Positions 1 through 4,769 of a stretch of DNA of 5,889 bases are shown piece by piece. The stretch comes from Woeseiaceae bacterium (GTDB lineage: Bacteria; Pseudomonadota; Gammaproteobacteria; Steroidobacterales; Woeseiaceae). The stretch's first letter is position 1. Every line of letters begins with the position of its first letter. A program made the position numbers and the translations under genes. Location of the stretch: assembly GCA_013138675.1 (NCBI GenBank), contig WTCH01000317.1, positions 1 through 5,889 on the forward strand, in the 5' to 3' direction. The notes beneath the pieces were generated by a model, which saw only the letters and a list, made by a program, of their open reading frames with translations, searched no databases and was not told where the DNA came from.

Positions 1-662
1 ACCTGGGCGGCAGTGGTGAGCGCGAACTCGTCAATGGCATCGAAAAGCACTTCGCCATTAACCACATTGGCCATTTCGTTTTAGTTAACCGTCTGCTCGG
101 GCGCCTGTATATGGCTAACCAGGGCAGAATCGTCGTGGTAGCCAGTCGTACCTCTTACTTGAATGCGCCAGAAAAAGGCATCGAGTTCAACAACCTCGGC
201 GCCACTTACGGTTACGAGGACCGGCGAGCCTATGGTCAATCCAAGCTGGCCAATGTGCTGTTCGCCCTGCACCTCGGAGCACTGCTCCGAGGTACGCGCA
301 TGACCGTCAACGCATTGCACCCAGGTGTCATCAACACAGAAATCGATCGTCACATGAGTGGTTTCAAGCAGACAGGTTTTGCCCTGATGGCAGCACTGGG
401 TGGTACCAAGAGTGTGGAGCAGGGCGCAGCGACAAGTTGCTACGTTGCGACCAACCCGTCTCTCGGCGCGACCAGCGGCAGGTACTTCGAAGACTGCAAT
501 GCGGTAACCGTGCAGGAAGGACACCTGCACGATGAGGCGATGGCTGAAGAATTGTGGCGGGTATCCGAGGACCTGACGCGCGACTATCTGGTGTCTCACA
601 CCGGACCGGATTTGAACGACAGGGAGCGTGCCGTGCAGGAAAGAAGAGCGGCTGAAGAATGA
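1..662 (+). CDS. Short-chain dehydrogenase/reductase (SDR), C-terminal part, 5' end outside the window
   Basis: An open frame enters from the left edge (first complete codon at 3) and gives 219 residues before the TGA at 660-662. It reads as the catalytic half of an NAD(P)-dependent SDR of the retinol dehydrogenase/WW-oxidoreductase-like type. Visible in order are NHIGHF (visible residues 20-25, with the structural Asn), RIVVVAS (Ser49, probable catalytic Ser), YGQSK (Tyr77 and Lys81, the YxxxK pair) and VNALHPGVINTEI (103-115), the loop after the cofactor-binding strand. The N-terminal Rossmann TGxxxGxG motif must lie upstream. Substrate cannot be told from sequence; the family reduces or oxidises carbonyl/alcohol groups in the cytoplasm. 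The ATG at 111 is internal, because the conserved NHIGHF block lies before it. Its stop overlaps the queC start as ATGA, so the two are probably cotranscribed and translationally coupled, although no role in queuosine synthesis is implied. Confidence 0.9.
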   Translation, partial: LGGSGERELVNGIEKHFAINHIGHFVLVNRLLGRLYMANQGRIVVVASRTSYLNAPEKGIEFNNLGATYGYEDRRAYGQSKLANVLFALHLGALLRGTRMTVNALHPGVINTEIDRHMSGFKQTGFALMAALGGTKSVEQGAATSCYVATNPSLGATSGRYFEDCNAVTVQEGHLHDEAMAEELWRVSEDLTRDYLVSHTGPDLNDRERAVQERRAAEE

Positions 663-1339
663 AGGATGCGAAGCAAAAAGCGCTTGTGTTGTTATCGGGT
701 GGGCAGGACTCGACCACGTGTCTTTACTGGGCGATCGACCGCTATGGCCGCGATGCGGTATCAACGGTCTCGTTCGACTACGGGCAGCGGCATTTCATTG
801 AGCTTGATTGTGCCGAGGCCGTTGCTGCCCAAGCAGCAGTGCCGCATCTCTGCCTGCCGATCGACACACTTGCGGCGCTCGGCGGTGATGCATTGACGGA
901 CCCTGACATTGGTGTCGAATCCGGCATCGACGAATCGTCGGGACTACCAAACACGTTTGTCCCCGGGCGCAATTTGATCTTTCTGACCTACGCTGCTGCG
1001 CACGCATATCGCAACCGCATTGCGAATCTTGTTACCGGCGTCGCACAAACCGACTACAGCGGTTATCCGGACTGCCGGCAGGAAACCATCGACGCACTGC
1101 AACGGGCGATCCAACTCGGCATGGAAAGCGATGTGCAAATCCATACGCCGCTGATGTATTTATCAAAGAAACAAACGGTTGAGCTGGCACGGGAGCTCGG
1201 TGCCCTCGACGCAATGGCGCTGACGCACACGTGCTACAACGGCGAGCGACCGCCTTGTGGTGCGTGTCCCGCTTGCGTGTTGCGTGCGAAGGGATTTGCC
1301 GAGGCCGGTGTTGAAGATCCGCTTGTCAGCAACACATGA
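659..1339 (+). CDS. queC: 7-cyano-7-deazaguanine synthase QueC
   Basis: 226 residues, the usual length for QueC. The enzyme uses ATP and ammonia to convert 7-carboxy-7-deazaguanine (CDG) into the nitrile preQ0 in the cytoplasm, a late step of queuosine precursor synthesis. Diagnostic features are the PP-loop SGGQDSTT (residues 13-20, ATP pyrophosphatase fold), SFDYGQRH (38-45), VPGRN (101-105), DYSGYPDCR (132-140), and a C-terminal zinc site with four cysteines: Cys192, then Cys200, Cys203 and Cys206 as CxxCxxC. The start ATG at 659 shares ATGA with the stop of the upstream SDR, and the stop shares ATGA with the queE start. The gene therefore sits in the middle of a translationally coupled run. 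The next enzyme, QueE, makes its substrate, so the pair covers two consecutive steps. queD and queF are not in the window. Confidence 0.97.
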   Translation: MKDAKQKALVLLSGGQDSTTCLYWAIDRYGRDAVSTVSFDYGQRHFIELDCAEAVAAQAAVPHLCLPIDTLAALGGDALTDPDIGVESGIDESSGLPNTFVPGRNLIFLTYAAAHAYRNRIANLVTGVAQTDYSGYPDCRQETIDALQRAIQLGMESDVQIHTPLMYLSKKQTVELARELGALDAMALTHTCYNGERPPCGACPACVLRAKGFAEAGVEDPLVSNT

Positions 1340-1980
1340 CGTATTCGGTCAAGGAAATCTACTACACGCTGCAGGGCGAGGGTGCGCAGACTGGCCGGCC
1401 TGCGGTATTTCTCCGCTTCGCTGGCTGCAACCTGTGGTCTGGTCGCGAACAGCATCGCTCGGAAGCAATTTGCCGATTTTGTGACACCGAATTTGTTGGC
1501 ACTGACGGTCCTGGTGGTGGCAAGTTTGAAACCCCCGAAGATTTGGCAAAAGCCGTGGCGAGCAGGTGGCCAACGTCAAGTGCCGGCCAACGTCCTTACG
1601 TTGTCTGTACGGGTGGCGAGCCGCTACTGCAGTTGGACGAACGCGCAGTCGACGCGTTACACGAGATCGGCTTCGAGATCGGCATCGAAAGTAACGGTAC
1701 GATCCCCGCGCCGGACGGCATCGACTGGCTGTGCGTTAGTCCGAAAGGCAGCGCCGAAGTTGTGCAGCGTGCAGGTCATGAGCTCAAACTCGTGTATCCG
1801 CAGGTTGAGCAGGATGCGCAGCCGGAGTGTTTCGAGACACTTCAGTTCGAGCAGTTTTTTCTGCAGCCGCTTTACGACGATGACGTCGAAGGAAACACAC
1901 GACTTGCCATAGATTACTGTCTGCGGCATCCGCGGTGGAAACTTAGCTTGCAGACACACAAAATTATTGGCATAGATTAG
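1336..1980 (+). CDS. queE: 7-carboxy-7-deazaguanine synthase QueE (radical SAM)
   Basis: 214 residues, normal for the family. QueE converts 6-carboxy-5,6,7,8-tetrahydropterin into 7-carboxy-7-deazaguanine using S-adenosylmethionine and a [4Fe-4S] cluster, the step before QueC. The N-terminus YSVKEIYYTLQGEGAQTGRP (residues 3-22) is typical. The cluster cysteines are Cys31, Cys46 and Cys49, spaced CX14CX2C rather than the standard radical-SAM CX3CX2C. This insertion is known in QueE of Burkholderia and other proteobacteria. Further conserved blocks are TGGEPLLQL (92-100, SAM binding), ESNGT (118-122), VSPK (134-137), FLQPLYDDD (175-183) and the C-terminal LSLQTHKIIGID (203-214). The ATG at 1336 overlaps the queC stop by 4 bp, so coupled translation is likely. 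The protein is complete, with no missing key residue. Confidence 0.97.
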   Translation: MTYSVKEIYYTLQGEGAQTGRPAVFLRFAGCNLWSGREQHRSEAICRFCDTEFVGTDGPGGGKFETPEDLAKAVASRWPTSSAGQRPYVVCTGGEPLLQLDERAVDALHEIGFEIGIESNGTIPAPDGIDWLCVSPKGSAEVVQRAGHELKLVYPQVEQDAQPECFETLQFEQFFLQPLYDDDVEGNTRLAIDYCLRHPRWKLSLQTHKIIGID

Positions 1981-1985
1981 TCCCT

Positions 1986-2387
1986 ATGAATCATCGTATC
2001 GCCCGTCTTGCCTTCGGACTTGGAGTTGGTTTACTCGTCGCCTTCATGGCGTTTAAGTGGATTACCAACCCCGAGCCTCGTGTTGAGCGGCAACTGGAAG
2101 AAACTGTCGTTGCCGCCTCACGGCAACACCTCGAGGCGACACTCGCCAACTCAAGTGCTGAATTGGTCGACCCGCTGTCGCCGGATCGCAAGGTCGGTAA
2201 GACTTACGTCTATCGAGCTGGCGATGGCTGGGAAGTGTCGGGCTACTACCGCCGTGATGAGGATGATCGATGGCACCCGTATCTGATGACGCTCGACGCA
2301 TCGCATGCAATGACGCATCTCAAGGTGCAGGACTCGATGCTCCGGGATAGCGCGGAGCAGAACGAGCTACTCGAAATTCTGCCCTGA
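1986..2387 (+). CDS. Small membrane-anchored protein of unknown function
   Basis: 133 residues; I do not recognise the family. Residues 1-7 are basic (MNHRIAR), followed by one hydrophobic helix (about 8-25, rich in Gly, Leu, Val, Phe). No lipobox is present and no clear signal-peptidase site, so a single-pass anchor with the remaining ~108 residues outside the membrane is the best reading. The soluble part has a charged helical stretch (about 32-60) and then a compact Trp/Tyr-rich block (about 70-100: VGKTYVYRAGDGW, SGYYRR, DRWHPYL) that could form a small beta structure. There are no Cys residues. The start is 5 nt after the queE stop with no convincing Shine-Dalgarno sequence, so expression probably depends on read-through of ribosomes from queE. 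Its last 21 bp overlap the convergent gene on the other strand. Reality of the gene is supported by operon position and coherent anchor-plus-domain architecture. Confidence 0.75.
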   Translation: MNHRIARLAFGLGVGLLVAFMAFKWITNPEPRVERQLEETVVAASRQHLEATLANSSAELVDPLSPDRKVGKTYVYRAGDGWEVSGYYRRDEDDRWHPYLMTLDASHAMTHLKVQDSMLRDSAEQNELLEILP

Positions 2388-3215
2388 CGGGGCGGCTTTT
2401 TCTTCAAGTTCCTCCTGGCGCCATTCAACGACGTTCATTTCGATGAAAAAGAAGGCCAGCAGCCACAGGAACGCGTCCCAGAAGTCGACGAAATCACCGT
2501 AGACGCCCCAGTAAACTGCTGCGACGAACAGAATGGCGTACAGGATGACCTTGGTGATGTTGCTAGCTCGCAACGCCAGTCCTTCAAAGCGGTTTTTTTC
2601 CTGAAGTCGCACATCGATTTCCAGGACCAGTACGACGAGCAGCCAAACTGCCGCGTTGACAACGTCGACCCAGGCGAGCCATACGATTGCGGTATGTCCA
2701 GACGTGTCAACGACCGCGCGGGCGTCCGCGAACTCCAGGAAACTGCCTGCGCTTGAGAACGAAGCGCAGTTGGCGGCAGTAAGCAGCGTGTACTCCTCAA
2801 AGTCGTGCGAATAGGACCAGTTATCACTGACGAGCGAGCACAGGTCTGTCACGCCGGCGAGTACGCTGACATCGAGAACGGACTGCAGGTTGCCGATATA
2901 GCCGAAAAATACGCGGATGATGAGCGCGTAACAAACGGCGCGAAGAACGTGCAACGAGATGGTAACCGGCCGCGAAAAATGGTGATCCTCCAGGATGTAG
3001 GTCTCGAGCTCGAACATCAGCAGCAAGACGACCCACGCGGCCGTGTCGATGGTCGCAGCATAGGCGTCGTACAAATCTCCTAATTGGACACCACTGGGGT
3101 ACAGGAGAAAATTCGCCTGGAATTCCTCGACGAAGAACCAGTACACGTTCATCGAGAGAAAGATGTACAGGGCGTACTTGAATACCTGGTACAGAGTGTA
3201 TCGGTTGATTGTCAA
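2367..3215 (-). CDS. Six-helix integral membrane protein with a threefold internal repeat, unknown function
   Basis: 282 residues from the TTG at 3213-3215; I do not recognise the family. This start has GGAG 7 nt upstream (3223-3226). A GTG at 3237-3239 would add 8 residues but has no Shine-Dalgarno sequence. Predicted helices by eye: about 11-29, 53-75, 88-106, 177-199, 221-240 and 243-263. The positive-inside rule puts both termini in the cytoplasm and a long acidic loop (about 109-175, with Cys126 and Cys150) outside. Helices 2, 4 and 6 share [DN]-x3-W-x7-E-x-[EDN]: D57/W61/E69/E71, N187/W191/E199/D201 and D247/W251/E259/N261. Helices 1, 3 and 5 share [KR]-x3-Y (K13/Y17, R92/Y96, K222/Y226). 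The protein therefore looks like three diverged helix pairs. It lies 63 bp downstream of fic on the same strand with no visible terminator between them, so cotranscription is likely. The C-terminal tail is charged (EEWRQEELEEK-like). Confidence 0.8.
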   Translation of the reverse strand: MTINRYTLYQVFKYALYIFLSMNVYWFFVEEFQANFLLYPSGVQLGDLYDAYAATIDTAAWVVLLLMFELETYILEDHHFSRPVTISLHVLRAVCYALIIRVFFGYIGNLQSVLDVSVLAGVTDLCSLVSDNWSYSHDFEEYTLLTAANCASFSSAGSFLEFADARAVVDTSGHTAIVWLAWVDVVNAAVWLLVVLVLEIDVRLQEKNRFEGLALRASNITKVILYAILFVAAVYWGVYGDFVDFWDAFLWLLAFFFIEMNVVEWRQEELEEKAAPSGQNFE

Positions 3216-3222
3216 ACAAGCG

Positions 3223-3226
3223 CTCC
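3223..3226 (-). promoter_or_regulatory. Shine-Dalgarno GGAG deciding the TTG start of the membrane protein
   Basis: Read leftward, GGAG ends 7 nt before TTG at 3215, a standard spacing. The upstream GTG at 3239 has only cgattagaatc before it. The GAG of this site is part of the right arm of a perfect 6-bp inverted repeat (GCGCTC at 3232-3237 and GAGCGC at 3220-3225, read on the minus strand, 6-nt loop). The transcript could therefore fold and mask the ribosome binding site. Confidence 0.5.
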
Positions 3227-3278
3227 GCTGCGAGCGCACGATTCTAATCGCGTTGGCGGAACGCAGGCAATCGGAAAC

Positions 3279-4427
3279 TTAGTCGTCGACGACCTGTTCC
3301 GTCTCAGTTTCAATGCCCGAGTAATAAACCCAGACATTTTCTTCTCCGGTAAGGAGCTCAATGTACTTGGGATGCACAAAGATGGTCTCTCGCCCCGATT
3401 TCACTTCCTTGAGGATGCCCACATCACAAAGTTGCTTGAGATAGACCGATGCAGTTTGTCGCTTGGCTATGCCAGCGTCGACGAGATTGCCGATTCGGCA
3501 GTAGGGCTGTTTGAACAGGAGTTCGACGAGTTCCCAGGTATAGATCTTGGGCAGGCTGGTCTGCGTATATTCCGCCGTGTGCTCCATGAGCTCGCGAATG
3601 GCCTTGATCTTGTCCGTGGTCCAGGAACAAGTCTCCTCGACGCCATTGAGGATAAACAGGATCCAGGACGACCAGTCCTGTTCGTGCGTAACTTTCTTGA
3701 GCAGGCGGTAGTAGTCCGCCTTGTTTTGAATGATGAAGCGGCTCAGGTACAAGATGGGTGAATTCAGCAGCTCGTGCTTAACCAGGAACAGGATATTCAG
3801 GATGCGGCCGGTTCGACCATTGCCATCAGCGAAGGGGTGAATTGCCTCGAACTGGTAGTGCTGTACGGCCATACGCACGAGTGGGTCGATTTCGATGTCG
3901 TTGTGCATGAAGTCCGCCCAGTTATCGAGTTTTTCCTGCAGCAATTTCTGTCCGACCGGTGGGGTGTAAATGACCTCGCCGCTCATACGGCTTTTCAGCG
4001 TTGTCCCAGATTCTGCTCGAATATCAAGCTCCATCCCTTTGATAGTGCTGCAAATATGTATCGCCATATCTGTCGTCATCATGCCGCGCTTAACCATCTT
4101 GCTGCCTTCATAAAGGGCAGTTCGATAGCGTAAGGCTTCTTTCGTGGCCGCATCGGCTTTGTCCTCGGCGATATCCGCAAACTCGAACAGCTTGTCGGTT
4201 GTCGTGACGATATTCTCGATCTCGGAGCTCGCACGTGCCTCGAGCAGTGGCAGGGCGTTTACCAGTACGGCGGAATTGGGGATCAGCTCGGCCGCCTGTT
4301 TGAGTTCCGCCAGGGCCACTCGGGACTTAATACAGGTCTTGAGGATCTCAGTGGTTTCGATCAGATCGAGGGGCGGTGGCAGTTCCGGTAACTCGTTGAA
4401 CGGTGTTTTTGGATCAAAATCAGCCAT
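3279..4427 (-). CDS. fic: Fic family protein adenylyltransferase, class II (Shewanella-type), with C-terminal winged helix
   Basis: 382 residues, complete. Fic enzymes transfer AMP from ATP to a Ser, Thr or Tyr hydroxyl of a target protein. The N-terminal Fic_N region contains the inhibitory helix motif (S/T)xxxE(G/N) as SSEIEN (residues 67-72, with Glu71 the predicted arginine-blocking residue), which marks class II self-inhibited Fic. The target-binding flap is near EVIYTPPVG (151-159). The catalytic motif HxFxDGNGRxxR is intact: HPFADGNGRTGR at 197-208, His197 the general base and Arg208 the gamma-phosphate contact. Residues about 298-355 form a winged-helix region (PYCRIGNLVDAG, KRQTASVYLKQL, then a wing ending IFVHP). 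Overall order and motifs closely match the Shewanella oneidensis Fic (recalled, about 372 residues). The ATG at 4427 has GGGTGG 5 nt upstream. The substrate is unknown. Immediately upstream lies a 12-half-site operator-like array, suggesting tight control. The gene looks active, not degraded. Confidence 0.95.
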   Translation of the reverse strand: MADFDPKTPFNELPELPPPLDLIETTEILKTCIKSRVALAELKQAAELIPNSAVLVNALPLLEARASSEIENIVTTTDKLFEFADIAEDKADAATKEALRYRTALYEGSKMVKRGMMTTDMAIHICSTIKGMELDIRAESGTTLKSRMSGEVIYTPPVGQKLLQEKLDNWADFMHNDIEIDPLVRMAVQHYQFEAIHPFADGNGRTGRILNILFLVKHELLNSPILYLSRFIIQNKADYYRLLKKVTHEQDWSSWILFILNGVEETCSWTTDKIKAIRELMEHTAEYTQTSLPKIYTWELVELLFKQPYCRIGNLVDAGIAKRQTASVYLKQLCDVGILKEVKSGRETIFVHPKYIELLTGEENVWVYYSGIETETEQVVDD

Positions 4428-4432
4428 TTAGC

Positions 4433-4438
4433 CCACCC
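4433..4438 (-). promoter_or_regulatory. Shine-Dalgarno of fic
   Basis: Read leftward, GGGTGG lies 5 nt before the fic ATG (4425-4427). It is a GGTGG-type variant of the consensus and supports this start, which also places the conserved N-terminal Fic residues correctly. Confidence 0.5.
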
Positions 4439-4490
4439 TATCGGATATTGTGTCGATATTCTTGAGGTTTATCGACATGTGTCATGAATT

Positions 4491-4507
4491 GGTCGATTGT
4501 ATCGACA
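4491..4507. repeat. Compact palindrome 1 of the array
   Basis: GGTCGAT-TGT-ATCGACA: two 7-bp arms with one mismatch and a 3-bp centre. It is exactly 70 bp from palindrome 2. Confidence 0.75.
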
Positions 4508-4560
4508 TGTTCGTCAATTAGGTCGATAAAACGTGATGTTTTCGACAAGTCCGTGTTTCA

Positions 4561-4577
4561 TGTCGACGAAATCGACA
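4561..4577. repeat. Compact palindrome 2 of the array
   Basis: TGTCGAC-GAA-ATCGACA: two 7-bp arms with one mismatch and a 3-bp centre. It is exactly 70 bp from palindromes 1 and 3. Confidence 0.75.
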
Positions 4578-4630
4578 CATTTTTGGGATATGTCGATGTT
4601 TTACCAGTTTTTCGACAGGTCCGCAGTATA

Positions 4631-4647
4631 TGTCGATCGAATCGACA
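4631..4647. repeat. Compact palindrome 3 of the array (perfect)
   Basis: TGTCGAT-CGA-ATCGACA: perfect 7-bp arms with a 3-bp centre. It is the best copy in the array and the one nearest fhs, so it is the natural candidate for the highest-affinity site. Confidence 0.8.
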
Positions 4648-4711
4648 TGGGCGTGATGCGGTTGGGGAAATACGGATTTTCACGCTGTTGAAGATACTGG
4701 ATGCTGCACGC

Positions 4712-4736
4712 AGGCGGATTGCTATAGAATCCGCCT
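4712..4736. promoter_or_regulatory. Perfect 9-bp inverted repeat around a -10-like sequence, upstream of fhs
   Basis: AGGCGGATT (4712-4720) and AATCCGCCT (4728-4736) are exact reverse complements separated by the 7-nt GCTATAG. Within the dyad, TGCTATAGA (4720-4728 approximately) resembles an extended -10 element (TGnTATAnt) for fhs; no good -35 lies 16-18 bp upstream. It ends 33 bp before the fhs start codon. There is no T-run after either arm, so an intrinsic terminator is unlikely. It is best read as a promoter overlapped by an operator, or as a leader hairpin. It differs in sequence from the TGTCGAT array. Confidence 0.5.
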
Positions 4737-4755
4737 CCGGTTTCCTATTGATCAT

Positions 4756-4760
4756 AAGGA
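4756..4760 (+). promoter_or_regulatory. Shine-Dalgarno deciding the GTG start of fhs
   Basis: AAGGA ends 9 nt before GTG at 4770. An in-frame TAA at 4755-4757 rules out any earlier start, and the next in-frame ATG is deep inside the P-loop domain (residue 84). GTG at 4770 is therefore the only sensible start. Confidence 0.7.
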
Positions 4761-4769
4761 CTCACAGAC

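Larger units (their letters stand above)
4451..4647. promoter_or_regulatory. Operator-like array: 12 alternating half-sites on a 10-bp grid, three 70-bp units
   Basis: Forward half-sites (TGTCGAT, at most one mismatch) start at 4451, 4491, 4521, 4561, 4591 and 4631. Reverse half-sites (ATCGACA, at most one mismatch) start at 4471, 4501, 4541, 4571, 4611 and 4641. Orientation alternates without exception. All starts are congruent modulo 10, and the step pattern 20-20-10-20 repeats three times, giving a 70-bp period. Each unit holds a split pair (13-nt spacer) and a compact pair (3-nt spacer). Sequence between half-sites is mostly not conserved, although 4541-4577 and 4611-4647 match at 28 of 37 positions. 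The predicted next sites on the grid (4431 and 4661) do not match, so the array is bounded. It ends 23 bp upstream of the fic start and 122 bp upstream of the fhs start. It is inferred to be a cooperative operator, most likely for fic. Candidate binders are Fic itself through its winged helix or an unlinked regulator. Confidence 0.85.

Noticed and set aside
81..764. 227-codon minus-strand open frame opposite the SDR gene
   Set aside because: It is antisense to conserved SDR motifs and the queC start, with no recognisable domain.
2381..2401. Possible intrinsic terminator: GCCC, 5-nt loop, GGGC, then a run of five T at 2397-2401
   Set aside because: The stem is only 4 bp and the T-run begins 4 nt after it; the same bases code for the C-terminus of the convergent membrane protein. 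It may weakly end the que operon transcript but is not strong enough to annotate.
3044..3050. Isolated TGTCGAT inside the membrane protein gene, and single ATCGACA copies near 860 and 5203
   Set aside because: They are lone copies in coding sequence with no partner at 10 or 20 bp, at the frequency expected by chance.
3084..4431. Long plus-strand open frames (3084-3761, 3774-4133, 4144-4431) opposite fic
   Set aside because: They are antisense to an intact, motif-complete fic gene, show no domain motifs, and are explained by codon bias of the opposite strand.
4496..4517. TTGACG and TACAAT on the minus strand as a fic promoter
   Set aside because: The two boxes are only 10 bp apart instead of about 17, so they do not form one promoter. 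No convincing fic promoter could be assigned within the array.
4451..4647. CRISPR array or plasmid-type iterons
   Set aside because: Repeats are only 7 bp, alternate in orientation and sit between chromosomal housekeeping genes. There are no cas genes, replication initiator gene or AT-rich origin region.
4688..4693. TTGAAG as -35 box for fhs
   Set aside because: It lies 29 bp from the best -10-like sequence (TATAGA at 4723), too far for a sigma-70 promoter.
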